Positions 22,106 to 33,662 of a stretch of 64,000 bases of DNA are shown here, piece by piece. Numbering within the stretch: position 1 is the first letter of the stretch; each line of letters opens with the position of its first letter. This DNA comes from Conus ventricosus (lineage: Eukaryota; Mollusca; Gastropoda; Neogastropoda; Conidae), in contig CM031616.1 of NCBI GenBank assembly GCA_018398815.1, positions 29,171,886 through 29,235,885 on the forward strand, given 5' to 3'. Below the pieces are notes generated by a model, which was given only the letters and a program-made list of their open reading frames with translations, ran no database searches and was not told where the DNA came from. Both the position numbers and the translations under genes were made by a program.

Positions 22106-23327
22106 CTGAGTTGGTTCATAAAATCTAGCGCAACTTACATATTTGAGCTTGGATCAAGAAGTTTTGTTTTGCTAATGAAAGAAACCAACTTATCTGCATT
22201 TTATCAGCATTTATCATGCATCAAAAGTCATTCCTTTAATATGGTAAAAGGTAACTGTTAACAAGGTAATGTTACTTTTACTGGCAATTTTTCGCTTTCA
22301 AGGAATGGTAGTACTTTTATTTTGTTTGAATAGTTATATTTTTTTGCATTTTTTTTATAGAATTTTTTTTTTCTGAGTCCAGTCATATACAGAACAGCTA
22401 TTCAATGAAGAGCTTGAATTTTTTAACGCCTTGGCTGCTTAGGCTGTATTTCAGCTGAACAACACAATGCAGGCAAATTGTTGCTGATTATCCAAAAGTG
22501 TGTACCTGTGATGAGTGGGTTAGGCTGCTACATTGCAAGACAGCTTTCTGCTGATGAGTGGGTTCAGCAGCTGCATTTCAAGATGGCATTCTGCTGACCA
22601 GCAGGTTCAACAGCCACATCACAAAACAGCACTGCTGACTAGCAGGTTAGGCAGCTGCAGCCAAGTGGTTAAATGAATTAATCTAATCAAAACACATGAT
22701 TTCACATGCCCATACAAACACAGTCTCCACGGACTGCAAAGAAGAGAAGACTGTCACTAATGATAATATACTACGATTGGTATCAAGGCAAGTTGCAGAG
22801 AGCACACAAAGAATGCAAGGTGAAAGATCAGGTACGCAAATGACCTAACCGTCTTGCATATAGTTAGCTGCGTCTGCAGGGTGTGGTGTGTCTGAAAACT
22901 GTCTCAACACAGCGAATATCTCCTATGTCTGCTAGCCACTTTAGTGAATAATGTCGATATCTCTGTCTCAGGTCAAAGTTCTGTCATGAACTGTGTCAGC
23001 CTATTGTTAGAGGTCAAAGTTCAGGCATCAGAAGTCCAAGTTCTATAGTGAACATCGTTGACATCGGTGTTGAAGGTCTTAGCGAACAGGGTTGGCATCA
23101 CTACCAAAAGTGCAAGCTGTTGGTAAAATTCAGACCATCTGTGTTTCAGACTGCCACTGCCACAGGAGTGGAGGGGATTGAGGGATGAAGAACTGAGCAC
23201 CAAAAGTGGGATCCCTGACTGCATTTTCGTCCACGCCTCAGGCTTCATTGGAGGCAACAAAACCTACGACGGCGCTCTCACCATGGCCCGCACCTCTTTG
23301 AAGTTAGCAGAAGAGTGTAAAGCCTGA
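12922..23327 (+). CDS. MYG1: MYG1 exonuclease gene (7 coding exons, one frameshift)
   Basis: Encodes the conserved MYG1/UPF0160 protein, a DHH-like metal-dependent 3'-5' RNA exonuclease. In animals it is known to act in the nucleolus and the mitochondrial matrix. Coding exons join in consistent phase at GT-AG sites: 12922-13025, 15003-15097, 15896-16126, 19143-19221, 20252-20374, 20953-21134, 23150-23327. Together they give about 330 residues, the family length without the presequence. Visible motifs are [11 protein letters not shown] (N-terminal metal site), YDHHQR (DHH motif), [25 protein letters not shown], and HASGFIGG near the C-terminus. Two oddities: exon 2 lacks one G (GAGGGTG where the second copy has GAGGGGTG), shifting the frame before the DHH motif; and the ATG of the second copy is GTG here, so the start taken is the next ATG (MVKIGTHNG). 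Introns hold LINE scraps, CA repeats and palindromic repeats. A possible ATTAAA signal is at 23594. Confidence 0.93.
15003..15097 (+). CDS. MYG1: MYG1 coding exon 2 (1-bp deletion)
   Basis: Acceptor TGTTGCAG, donor AG|GTTAGT. Encodes [18 protein letters not shown], then the frame slips at a G run. Restoring the length to 96 bp, as the flanking phases require, would bring back the YDHHQR motif. Confidence 0.9.
15896..16126 (+). CDS. MYG1: MYG1 coding exon 3
   Basis: Acceptor ATATGCAG, donor AG|GTGAGT. 231 bp encode [20 protein letters not shown] through [12 protein letters not shown]. Confidence 0.95.
17380..17462. repeat. Palindromic repeat with opposed splice-donor arms, copy 1
   Basis: TGTTTGTACAGGTAAGTATG at 17385-17404 is mirrored by CATACTTACCTGTCCAAACA at 17441-17460: a 20-bp inverted repeat with one mismatch and a 36-bp loop. 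Each arm holds the consensus 5' splice site CAG|GTAAGTAT, one per strand. A diverged relative lies at 27597-27703. The repeat is in MYG1 intron 3. Confidence 0.8.
17801..17900. repeat. (CA)n microsatellite
   Basis: About 100 bp of CA with CGCA variants, in MYG1 intron 3. Confidence 0.95.
18180..18400 (-). pseudogene. LINE ORF2 C-terminal fragment with G36 insertion
   Basis: The minus strand reads [20 protein letters not shown], then [14 protein letters not shown], the FxxSFxPxxxxLWNxLP...SxxxFKxxL ending of LINE polyproteins. A run of about 36 G (18317-18352) interrupts it. It sits antisense in MYG1 intron 3. Confidence 0.6.
19143..19221 (+). CDS. MYG1: MYG1 coding exon 4
   Basis: Acceptor GGTGTTACAG, donor ATG|GTATGA. 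79 bp encode [20 protein letters not shown] then KNLDEM, which aligns with the family's LSxRVxxLNPxWN segment. Phases match exon 3 (2) and exon 5 (0). It is easy to miss because a longer overlapping frame spans it. Confidence 0.9.
19779..19962. repeat. (CA)n arrays in MYG1 intron 4
   Basis: CA repeats at 19779-19818 and 19889-19962, separated by 70 bp of unique sequence. Confidence 0.95.
20252..20374 (+). CDS. MYG1: MYG1 coding exon 5
   Basis: Acceptor TGTCTTTGCAG, donor GAG|GTAGGA, phase 0 to 0. 41 codons include [17 protein letters not shown], matching the family's WLPAR segment. Confidence 0.95.
20953..21134 (+). CDS. MYG1: MYG1 coding exon 6
   Basis: Acceptor TTGCTTCAG, donor AG|GTGAGA. 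Encodes [20 protein letters not shown] through [16 protein letters not shown]. Confidence 0.95.
22053..22104. repeat. (GT)n microsatellite
   Basis: About 50 bp of GT in MYG1 intron 6. Confidence 0.95.
22512..22668. repeat. Degenerate minisatellite, about 45-bp unit
   Basis: Three and a half copies of GTGGGTTCAGCAGCTGCATT, TCAAGACAGCATTCTGCTGA and variants. It lies in MYG1 intron 6. Confidence 0.75.
23150..23327 (+). CDS. MYG1: MYG1 coding exon 7 (terminal)
   Basis: Acceptor TGTGTTTCAG. Encodes [28 protein letters not shown] and a C-terminal [10 protein letters not shown] before TGA 23325-23327. Confidence 0.95.
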
Positions 23328-23704
23328 GGAACACTGCCAGTTCTGAGAGAAAAAAAAGCAGGTTTGGGTTTCTGTTTTGTGGGGTTCAGCAATGAATTTT
23401 TTAAAAAAAAGTGAAAACCTGGACTGTTTGCTGACTTGTACATTTGAAAAAGTGAAAGCTTCTTTTTTCATACAAGCACTTGTTTCTTTCAGGTCTGATT
23501 GTGGCGGTGAGATGGAACAGGTTTTATGACTGTTTCCTTCCAGTTTATATTTGAACTTCATTTGGTGCACACCTGCTTCAATTTTAGAAGCCTATTAAAC
23601 CACTGAAATGTCTTCAACATACTTTTGATAATTTTTTTCTGAGTGTTCCCTATAATTTTTTTTCTGTGTTCCCAATCTCAGCAGGAGTCCTAGGACCTGT
23701 CACT

Positions 23705-24107
23705 GAATCAGATTTTCTATCAAAACTTACTAGTGTGCAAGAGTGTCTCACTAACAGAGCAACTAAAACAAATTGAATCACGTTCTCTGTATAAACTTAC
23801 AAGTGTGCTAAAGTGTCTTAACTGAGCAGCTAAAACAAATTGAATCAGATTTTCTATGAAAACTTACTAGTGTGCAAAAGTGTCTTACTAACAGAACAGC
23901 TAATACAAATTGAATCAGATTTTCTATTAAAACTTAAAAGTGTGCAAGAACGTCTTACTAACAGAGCAACTAATACAAATTGAATCAGATTTTTTTTATA
24001 TTAAACTTTATAAGCGTGCAAGAATGTCTTACAAATAGAGCAACTAATACAAACTGACTGAATCAGACTTTTTATGAAAACTTAAAAGTGTACAAGAACA
24101 TCATGTG
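23705..24107. repeat. Minisatellite, about 70-bp unit, 6 copies
   Basis: Six units of GAATCAGATTTTCTATNAAAAC, TTACTAGTGTGCAAGAGTGT and CTTACTAACAGAGCAACTAA, then ACAAATT. They drift toward the 3' end. The array starts about 110 bp after the candidate MYG1 poly(A) signal. Confidence 0.85.
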
Positions 24108-25090
24108 TTATATCCTGATATATAGCTATGTAGTTGAAATATGCAGGCTGGCATCTTCCCAGAGAAGGCTGAAATTGAAATTCAGAAAAGCTAGCCCAAT
24201 TTTTGCAGTAAGGGAGAAAGATGAGTACCCTTAGATGGTTCAGGTCAGCTATTGCAAAGTTCTTCAAGCTTATGGGGAGAGACATTGATATCAGCGATGA
24301 TACTTTTTTTATGGAGCTAGTTGTTCATCGCTCCATAGGATGCTCTAGAGTCAGCCAGTGTCCTTATTAATGTACCTTTAGTACTAGAATATCTGGCTTA
24401 CAGTGACTTTGAGCTCCTCCTGAAAACTCGGTTGGGAACTTATTACTAAACACATGCTTTTTGGTCATCCTGCCTTTGGCTTGTAGGATTAGTGACGTTC
24501 ATGCTTACTCCAGGGACCCACAGTCCCTGAAGTGGCATTATGGTGATTCAGTTACTCGGTCTACTTGCCCTTCATTCCTAGCCAAATCCACAAAACCCAG
24601 AGGGCGGCTCCTGACCTTGCATCTGCTGGTCTCTTCATCATCAAATCCCAGAACCAGATAGTCGAAGGTGGAGCAGGTCAATGGTCCTGTCAGAGCGCTG
24701 AAGAAGTACTTTCAGATGGTAGAGTCATGCTCTGTGAGCTCCCTTCTAAGGTGTGGCAAAGAGAGTGCTGTTAATGTCCCCAGAAGATAAGTTCCTGGGT
24801 CAAGCAGGTAATTTGCAAGGCTTACATCTATGGCCAGGAACCACTTCTCCCCAAGAGCAAAGAGAAGGGCAAATGAAATCCTGTCAGTTAAATCTTGGCC
24901 GTTTCCGTCATTCTGGCAAAGTATCTCGGTCCCTGATATCTGTCAGGCAGCAGGCTGAAGAGACAGATCTTTGGAAGATTCTATCTTACAAGATATGTCT
25001 GAGAACATGGAGGCTCTTGACTGTAGTCTGGGGGAGCAGGGATGAGGAGGCTGGGGGGTTGTAGTTGTTCAGGTGGCAACACATCCAAAA
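24108..25090. other. Intergenic, nothing recognised
   Basis: Near-unique sequence. Several 60-100 residue open frames occur on both strands, but none shows family motifs, splice context or repeat homology within the window. Confidence 0.5.
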
Positions 25091-25217
25091 CAGTACTAAA
25101 TTTGTTGATACATCTGCCATATTTTTTCTACCCTGGATTTTTTGCACCCGTGATCAGTGTAATTTTGTTTGGCTCTTTATTTGATATGCCAGAGGTCTGA
25201 CTATTATGAAGATATTA

Positions 25218-26732
25218 CTCTCCCAAAAAAGAAACTTGACACCAGTATTTAATTTTTTTTATTGCCAAAATCGGATTTGATTCAAACAACAAATTATGAC
25301 CCATGTACTAATTGAATACCAATGGACACGTGTTGAAAACATTTAACTCTATTGACTGAAAAGTAAACCAATCAGACAGTGGAAAAGACAGCAGGGTACA
25401 CGAAATGTCAGTATCTGGTATGACCGCCATTGGCGTCAATCACTGCCTGGCATCGGAGACCCATCAACGCAATCAGGTTTGCAATCACACGTTGTGGAAT
25501 GGTGTGCCACTCGTGCTGGAGTGCCTCAAGAAGCTCTGGGAGTGTCTGTGGTGGTGGGTTCCTCTGGCGCACGCGTCGATCCAGGACATCCTACAAATGT
25601 TCAATTGGATTCAGATCTGGGGAACAAGCAGGCCATGGCAGAGTTTGGACATTGCTGGCATGCAGGAAATCAAGACAGACTCGAGCAACATGCGGGCGAG
25701 CGTTGTCGTGCTGGAAAATTCCTCCATTGGTATTCATGTGTGGAACAGCATGAGGATGCAGGATCTCATCCCTGTATCTGGCTCCTATTAAATTCCCTGC
25801 CACATGCACGAGATCAGTCCTGCCATGTGGCCGTATTCCTCCCCACACCATGACACTACCACCACCAAAATGGTCCACTTGCTGAATGCAGTTAGGGCAA
25901 AACGCTCTCCTTGACGTCGGTAAATTTGTGCACGCCCATCAACCTGTCTAAGGAGGAACCGTGACTCATCAGTGAACAAAACTGTTCTCCATTGTGCACG
26001 TGGCCACCCCACTCTGTATCAGCACCACTGAAGACGTGCTGCCATATGACCTGCGTTCAGAATATTCCGTCGAACTGGTTCTCGAGCAAAAAGGCCGGCC
26101 TCCCTGAGACGATTGCAAACTGTTTTTGATCAGAAATTCTTTGATGTCCCGGAATTTGGAGCGCTGTGGATGTTGCCATTGTAGTGCAGTCTCGAAGATG
26201 GCGCACATGGATGTAACGATCCTGAGCAGCAGTAGTGACCCTGGGTCGACCTGACCTCGGTCTGTCCCTCACACTGTGAGCGATGTTGTAACGGGTCCAT
26301 AATGCAGCAATGGTCTGTCTGGACACACCAAAGTGCCTTGCCACACCTTGCTGAGTGGCCCCTGCTTGCAATCGTCTAATTGCGTTATTGCGTTGAGCAT
26401 CAGACAACCTTGGCATTCTTCTTTTGCCGGCAGTAGTGTTATGTGCATTGTTTGACCCATGGTTGCTTTGGATTTTTATACCCAACGGAAAAGCGTGTCA
26501 GAATGCCAAGTTACAGCTCACCACTGTGCACGTGAAAGGCAAAATGGGCAAAATTAGGAATTGATTGTAACATCAGCCAGACGGACATTTGGATGTTCAA
26601 AGCACGTGAGTTTGCAGGTTTAGCAAGTGCAGTGGTTGCTTTACAAAATACTGATATGACAATTTCACTACATCCCTTATTTTCACAACAAATCCAAATT
26701 ACAATAGTGTCAGGTTTCTTTTTTTTGGAGAG
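25218..26732 (-). mobile_element. Full-length Tc1/mariner DNA transposon (element 2)
   Basis: A 1515-bp element with TA at both edges (25216-25217 and 26733-26734). The inverted ends are CTCTCCCAAAAAAGAAACTT at left and CTCTCCAAAAAAAAGAAACC read inward from the right, about 26 bp with a few mismatches. It carries one transposase on the minus strand. It lies inside a degenerate satellite: matching units flank it on both sides (25150-25215 and from 26735). Confidence 0.93.
25408..26416 (-). pseudogene. Tc1-type DD34E transposase with frameshifts and a nonsense codon
   Basis: Starts MPRLSDAQRNNAIRRLQAGA (26416) and ends DANGGHTRY-stop (25408-25410), about 335 residues. An HTH pair and a GRPR linker (RPRSGRPRVT) precede the core. 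The catalytic residues are D in FTDESRF, D in FQHDNARPHVAR, and E 34 residues later in DLNPIEHL. Just after that E, the tryptophan codon of the usual IEHLWD motif is TAG, a premature stop. Frameshifts lie near 26120 and 25880. All catalytic residues survive but the copy is disabled. Confidence 0.92.
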
Positions 26733-26734
26733 TA

Positions 26735-27320
26735 TATATTTTTGCTTTCGCTCTTTATGGAAGATACCATTGACATGCCTCATGTGACTGTGTATTTTTG
26801 TCTTGACATATGGTTTGACCGCCATTGATTTGCTTATTATGACTATACAATTTTGCCTTGGATTTTATGGAAGATGCTGTTGACATGCCTAGATTTTAAC
26901 TGTGTATTGACATGCCTAGATTTTAACTGTGTATTTCTTCTTGGTGCTTGATCTGAAGGTGTGGATTGCCACTGATGCGCATATTATGACAAGTATTTTT
27001 GCCCTGGCTCTCTATTTAAGATCCCATTGGCATGCCCACTTGATCTGTATATTTTTGTTTTGGCTTTTGGTTTAAGCTGCCGTTGACAGACTGATTTTGA
27101 TTAGGTATCAACCACTTGGTTTATGCCTCCATTAGCTTGCCTATTTCAATTGTATATTTTTGTCTTGGCTCTTAGTTTAAGCTGCCATTGACATACCTAT
27201 TTTGATTGTGCTTTTTATCTTGGCTTTTGATTTAAGCTACCATTGACATGCCTATTTACAGTGTGCATTTTTGTCTCAGCTCTTGATTAAAGGTGCTACT
27301 GACATGACATTTTACTGTAT
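26735..27320. repeat. Degenerate satellite, about 65-bp unit, 8-9 copies
   Basis: Recurring TGTATTTTTGTCTTGGCTCT, TGGTTTAAGCTGCCATTGAC and ATGCCTATTTTGATT. Two adjacent units around 26885-26930 share a perfect 27-bp duplication. A related unit lies on the far side of Tc1 element 2 at about 25155-25210, so the transposon jumped into the array. Confidence 0.75.
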
Positions 27321-27596
27321 TTCCCCTCAAGAGCATCCAAAATTTATCTTTTGGGTCTTTTTCTTTCCTGATCCAACTAGTGTTTTATCTTTGATTGTTC
27401 TTTTCATCTTAGAGGGAGGATGGTGATGATTCATTTTGCCTCCAGATTGTTGAAACTATTTTTAGATGTCCATGTTGAAAGAAACTATTTTTAGATGTCC
27501 AATGGGCCTTTGAATCCCAAGTTGGCTGGGGAACTGTATAGTGACATTCTCATGCGAGTTCAGAGTGGGCTATCATATGTCAGGTGAGGATTGGCC

Positions 27597-27703
27597 CACC
27601 ATCCTTTTCAGTATTGAGGCATATGTTAGGACAGGTAAATGTAAGAAAAACGAATTTTAATACTAATAGTTTTACAGTGTACTTACCTATCCCAATACTA
27701 AGA
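27597..27703. repeat. Palindromic splice-donor repeat, copy 2 (diverged)
   Basis: CCACCATCCTTTTCAGTATT to ACAGGTAAATGT, then a loop, then GTACTTACCTATCCCAATAC. It matches the copy at 17360-17460 over both arms and the shared left flank (CCACCATCCTTTTC). The + strand donor has decayed to GTAAAT; the minus strand arm keeps AGGTAAGTAC. Confidence 0.6.
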
Positions 27704-28444
27704 TGTCCTCCCACCTCCCTACTGAGCCGAGAAAAGGTAAAAAAAAGTTTTACCTTGTTCAACAAGGGTTGAATGGTATGAACTCACTAAGGAAAGTCAC
27801 TCTGGTGTCTGTTCATAATTGAGTATTAATCAGTTTTAAATACAATGTCACAAAGTTGGAACAGCTAAGTGATTGTCATCCTATGTGAACTTATAGTGCA
27901 AGGCAGTCCAAACAAATGCGACCAATTTCAACACCGAAATGTTCCTCAGTTGCTGGTTATCATTGTAGAAGTGATTCTATAACAGGAGAGGAAGGCAACA
28001 GATTGGGTGTGTTGAAAAAGACATCTACACTTCGAATCTCACTTATGAACAGCAGATTCACAATACAGACGCTAGCTCATTACCACATGAAGTTTAATGT
28101 TAAGTTCTTTGTTGTATCACACTTTGTGACAATACAATATGCTGTCATTGTTTACAATAAAAAAAATTTAAAAGGATAAGCCAACATACGCCATCACAGA
28201 TACTTTATCTGACATATACTCTTGCAACTTTCAAATCAAGGGAATACAAATGGTGTTATAACTGGAGTCTGCAATAATACCTAAACTTTGACAGCGGAGT
28301 AAAAGTCATGATATCTGTCTTACACTAAGTTCCACAGCCTAAAATGGTTGAGAAGAAAAAAGGAAACCCCAGCGTGGCAGGAATGCAGAAATGCTAGTCA
28401 AGGAGAGTCCTCCTCGAAAAATGTTGTCAAAAATTTCTTAAAAT

Positions 28445-28920
28445 GTGAAAGACTGTCCCTTAATGTGGGGATTGTATTATTTGGCACTAGTGAGAAAACA
28501 AAAAAGTGATATGTTAGATCTGATAATTTTAACAGGACGATGTTTTATTCATAAATGTAGAATTAACAAAATGAAACCTAAAATGTTTTTGAAGAAGTTG
28601 GGCTACAGATGTAAAATGGAGGAATATGTCCTTGATGCAAATGAATTTCGCAAGCTACCAAACAAAATGGTTCCCAGATATTTAATTCATAGAGGGTTAA
28701 TGCTAACTGAATATTCTAAATATTTTCTTTCTTCTCTATTTGCATGTTGCATGTGACCTTGAAGCTGTATTTGAACAATGTGATACTGAAATTTGTCAAC
28801 ATAATTTGCCTTCTCCAAGTATTAAGATTTGATGGTTTGTCTTATATAACTTTGTTTGATGTTTGTGTATACTGGTAATGTTGATAATTGGATTTTTTTT
28901 TCATTATGTGTGCCCATTAA
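28445..28920 (+). mobile_element. LINE 3' end (LINE J): ORF C-terminus plus 3' UTR
   Basis: A 103-codon frame reads LIILTGRCFIHKCRINKMKP, then FLKKLGYRCKMEEY. This fits the region after the RT domain in several LINE and related proteins (a gkyFIxkCKxNkxxP pattern). A stop at 28754 is followed by an A-rich 3' UTR. The upstream RT is missing. Confidence 0.5.
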
Positions 28921-29561
28921 AAAAAGAAAAAGAGAAAAAAAAATGTTCAGATTCTCTACATCTCTGTCCTTTTAAAATCAAACTTGAAAATTTGCCTTTT
29001 TCCCATCTGACTTGATTCAAGTATGCAAATTTGTGCCAGTGTCGCTTCTGGGAGTAGTATATGTGCTTGGATGCCTTTGTTTATTCATCTAATAGTAAGT
29101 GTCTTTGAGAGATGAATGAAGAGTGGACAGGGAGTGTGAGAGGGAAAGGTTGGGTGGTGGTACATGTGAACGTGGAGCGAGCTTGTGATTTGCAGGGTGC
29201 GTTTTAGTGTATTGTCTTTTCGTATTCATCTGGTTTGTAGTTTAATGTATGTTCTTGTTTATTGTAAACGCCTAGTACATTCAACTGATTATGCACACAG
29301 ATGTTCTTAATAATAATCATCATCATCATCATAAGAGTAATAATACATGTAAAAAAATAAGTACTATTTGCAGGAAAAACACTGTGAACCTAATCAACAG
29401 ATAACAAACCATTCACACATTAAAACTGTAAAGAATGGAGAATAAAACGATACATTTGCATCATCATTGTAGAATGAAAGTTTAAAATTGTTAAGTTGGT
29501 AACTGACAAACTATTCAATCTATTTTCGTGTACGTTGCGTTTACTAAAGGGCATCAAGCAT

Positions 29562-29601
29562 CACACACACACACACACACACACACACCACACACACACA
29601 C
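29562..29601. repeat. (CA)n microsatellite
   Basis: About 40 bp of CA; the counterpart in the second block is 33340-33379. Confidence 0.9.
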
Positions 29602-29851
29602 ATAGACAATTTGTGAAAAGTTGCTTCAATACGTGCAAGCTGGTGCATTCTAGAGATGTTCACCTGCCCACAGTGCACAGTGGATTCCTCCTTCAATCCC
29701 TTTTTTTTTCTTTCTTGTAATGTTCAACTTTTTTTTTCAGCTGGGCAAAAGCAATTATGAGAGCTTGGGCAAAATAAAAGAAAACTAAATGTACAGTATC
29801 CCAGCTGACCCCATTTTTTTTTCTGCTGACACAAACATTTTTATCAACAGT

Positions 29852-29884
<33 letters not shown>

Positions 29885-30389
29885 ACACACACCAAAACAG
29901 TTTAGACAACAAACTGTTTACCATCCAGTCTTCAATATGAGCCATTAAGTTGCAAAGGATCATTTTCATGCTGTCTTCAGTGTCTTCCCTTCATTGAACC
30001 GGTGAAGAATGGCATATTTTTCCCATAAAACAAGACTGCTTCGTGCATAGTTTGTGAAAATACATAGATATAAACAGAATGTGTTTGAATGTGAAGTTCC
30101 AGACAAAAAAGTGAACATTGTGCAATACAAAATGTCAACTACTAAGAGTGTCGACCATCACAAAAAGTTCAAGTACACCTGGCTGTTTGTCTTTTTGGCC
30201 GTATTGCCTCTATCACAAATATTCGTTCGTTTGTTTTTTCATTTTGGTTTCAAAGGGAAGCGACTACAGGCAGAAATTCAACCACATTTTGAAAAGAATT
30301 TTTGTTAAGTCTGCTAAACAACAGGGACAAACAAATTACACGACAAAACATGATGCATTTTAACCTCTTTGTTCTTCTTCAGGCAAGAT

Positions 30390-30905
30390 AACATTTGTTC
30401 GCATACATGACTTCCAAAGAATTTAAGTGTAACCCAGAGGACTTTGCAGCTGTTTTTTTTCTTCTTCTTTAGTACGTATGTTTACATGCAAGACTTCTGA
30501 AGAATGAAAGTGCAGTCCAAAAGACTTGGTGGCACTTTGTTTGTTATTTTAATCTTTAATACAGGTGTTGACATACAAGATTTCTGTACAATGAGAATGT
30601 CAACTAAAGGACTTGGTGACAGGTGTAAATGCATGACTCGACTTGACAAGACTTCTGAAGATTGTGAACACATGCATTGAAAATAAACAAACAAACAAGG
30701 CTCCCAAGCAATCAAAGTGTTACCAAAAAGACTTGGTGACAGCATCTTTTATTTGAAAATGCACATGCTCACTTGTAAGTCTTACGAAGAATTGAAGTGC
30801 CCTGCAAAGGACTTGGAAGCAGTAAATTTTTGTTTTAATGCACATGTTCGCATACAAGAGTTCTGAAAAATTAAAGTGTCATCCAAAGGACTTGGTGGTA
30901 GTAGG
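30390..30905. repeat. Degenerate minisatellite, 80-90 bp unit
   Basis: About six units built on GTTCGCATACAAGACTTCTG, AAGAATTAAAGTGTCATCCA and AAGGACTTGGTGGCAG. The second block carries it at 34167-34682. Confidence 0.7.
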
Positions 30906-30954
30906 AGTCTACACAAGTACTGACTCCAAGAGAAAATCTTTCCTAACCTGCCTG

Positions 30955-31035
30955 TTTCAAGTAGGAATTGAATCAAGGATCCTGCGATTGAAAGAGTGAT
31001 GTTTATCCGCCACAAGGCCTATTGGGCTAACTGTC
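30955..31035 (-). mobile_element. Possible tRNA-derived SINE head
   Basis: The minus strand reads AGGCCTTGTGGCGGATAAAC, an A-box-like start, then CAATCGCAGGATCCTTGATT and CAATTCC, which resembles a B box (GGTTCGANTCC with changes). Spacing is close to a tRNA. A duplicate lies at 34731-34811. Confidence 0.4.
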
Positions 31036-32570
31036 ACTTCTTTTGACCACCAAGTTACCCCCAAAATAAGCAGTATTGTACATCCAATATAAGCATCAAA
31101 TAAATAAACCATACATGAATAGTTGATAATCTTGAATCTGACGTTTGCCTACATATTTTTTACAGTATCGAAAACCATGTAACTAGTAGCCCTTGACATG
31201 AATTTCCTTTATTATACATTATTCATAACTCTGCCTTTACAATGATGAAGTAATGAGCACACACAACAGAGATGTGCTTCTATGCTGGATATTTTCGTGG
31301 TTTTGCATCAAAAGGAGAGAGAAGTTGGGAGGGGGAAGGGGGGGGAGGAGGGGGTTGAGTGTGAGTGCGACACAGCATGTGCCTTCTGCTGCGGGTCACT
31401 TTGTAATGTATGTGTGTGTGCGTGTGCATGTGTGTGTATGTGCACTTGCACCTGAATACACGCTGTAAATGAACAATCATATCCTGTCATGAAGCTGTTT
31501 TCCAACTAATTTCCTGTTTCTTCTTCATGCAAGATAAGAAAAACCCTGGGGCAATCACTCATTTGAGCACCATCTCTTTGATTTGTTTTTAACCAGTTCA
31601 TTTCTCTCTGTTGCGTGCGCATCCACACACACATATACACACACACAGGGAGCCACTGTTAAAGAAACAAAACGGATGGAGCTTAATTGTTTGAGAGATT
31701 TTTTTTTTCAAACTTTTTTTCAGTTGTCACTGTTCGAACCATTGTGTTTTTCAATGATTAGCAGAAAAAGAAATCATGATTCCATTTTTAAACCAATTTT
31801 AACTTGCAAGTATTCAAGTCTTATTTGGTTCTAAATTAGCCAGACCAAATCCATCCATTCCACAACCCCTTCTCCTCTGAAATGCTGTATTTCATGGTAC
31901 AATCTTGCACATCTCTCTCACACACACAAACACACAGGGCTATCTTCCGATCGAAAACACACACGCACACACACACACACAGTCACACACACATGGACAC
32001 ACACTCACAAGCGCTGGGATGGGGCTCGATCAAAAGTTTGTTTAAATCAATGGCATCTTTACACTTTGTTTAAATTCTTGTCGTAGTCGTTATTCTTGTT
32101 CGTGCGCCTTTACATTTTTTTAGAAAGTCTTCAAAATCATTATCTCTAAACTAAATAGTCATACAAATTTGAATTAATATAGGCCTAGGTCTAGACAGGA
32201 TGTCATTCTCTCTCCCCCACGTGCCCTCCCACTCTCCTTTTAACTTGGAAATATTTATAGTCAACCAGACCACAACGTTGCATAGTGCCTTCTTAATTTG
32301 CTTGATTTTAAGACATGAAGAAAACTCAGACTAATGAACAATCCTAAAAGAGGACTCTTATTTTCAGATATCTTATATGACCTACATATATATAGGCTAT
32401 ATATTTTTATTTCATCAAATGATGGGACAATTAAAATCCTAGATGGCTATGTGTTTAACACATGTCCCTATATCCTGAATCACAGGATTCACCTCTCGCG
32501 GAGGCAGTTACATTTTTCTTTCTTTTGACAGACAATGAATTTCATGTAAAAAAAAAGTGAAGTAAGAGCC

Positions 32571-33338
32571 ATGTGATACTGAAATTTGGTCAACATAATG
32601 CCTCTCCAAGTATAAGATTTGATGTTTGCTTATATACTTGTTGAGTTTGTGTATACTGTAATGTTGATAATTGGATTTTTTCATTATGTTGCCCATTAAA
32701 AAAAGAAAAAGAGAAAAAAAAATGTTCAGATTCTCTACATCTCTGTCCTCTTTAAAATCAAACTTGAAAATTTGCCTTTTTCCCATCTGACTTGATTCAA
32801 GTATGCAAATTTGTGCCAGTGTCGCTTCTGGAGTAGTATATGTGCTTGGATGCCTTTGTTTATTCATCTAATAGTAAGTGTCTTTGAGAGATGAATGAAG
32901 AGTGGACAGGGAGTGTGAGAGGGAAAGGTTGGGTGGTGGTACATGTGAACGTGGAGCGAGCTTGTGATTTGCAGGGTGCGTTTTAGTGTATTGTCTTTTC
33001 GTATTCATCTGGTTTGTAGTTTAATGTATGTTCTTGTTTATTGTAAACGCCTAGTACATTCAACTGATTATGCACACAGATGTTCTTAATAATAATCATC
33101 ATCATCATCATAAGAGTAATAATACATGTAAAAAATAAGTACTATTTGCAGGAAAAACACTGTGAACCTAATCAACAGATAACAAACCATTCACACATTA
33201 AAACTGTAAAGAATGGAGAATAAAACGATACATTTGCATCATCATTGTAGAATGAAAGTTTAAAATTGTTAAGTTGGTAACTGACAAACTATTCAATCTA
33301 TTTTCGTGTACGTTGCGTTTACTAAAGGGCATCAAGCA

Positions 33339-33383
<45 letters not shown>

Positions 33384-33629
33384 CAATTTGTGAAAAGTTG
33401 CTTCAATACGTGCAAGCTGGTGCATTCTAGAGATGTTCACCTGCCCACAGTGCACAGTGGATTCCTCCTTCAATCCCTTTTTTTTTCTTTCTTGTAATGT
33501 TCAACTTTTTTTTTTCAGCTGGGCAAAAGCAATTATGAGAGCTTGGGCAAAATAAAAGAAAACTAAATGTACAGTATCCCAGCTGACCCCATTTTTTTTT
33601 CTGCTGACACAAACATTTTTATCAACAGT

Positions 33630-33662
<33 letters not shown>

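Larger units (their letters stand above)
28778..32559. repeat. 3.78-kb block, first of two tandem copies
   Basis: Repeated almost exactly at 32571-36336. The differences I noticed are indels in homopolymers and dinucleotide runs (for example CAAAGGGAAG here, CAAAGGAAG there). The block holds a LINE tail (about 29200-29335, ending in (ATC)n), CA and CT repeats, a degenerate minisatellite and a tRNA-like SINE head. It contains no gene. Confidence 0.95.

Noticed and set aside
24461..25064. Cluster of + strand ORFs (60-103 residues) after MYG1
   Set aside because: No family motifs, overlapping frames of similar length, no splice structure; treated as chance.
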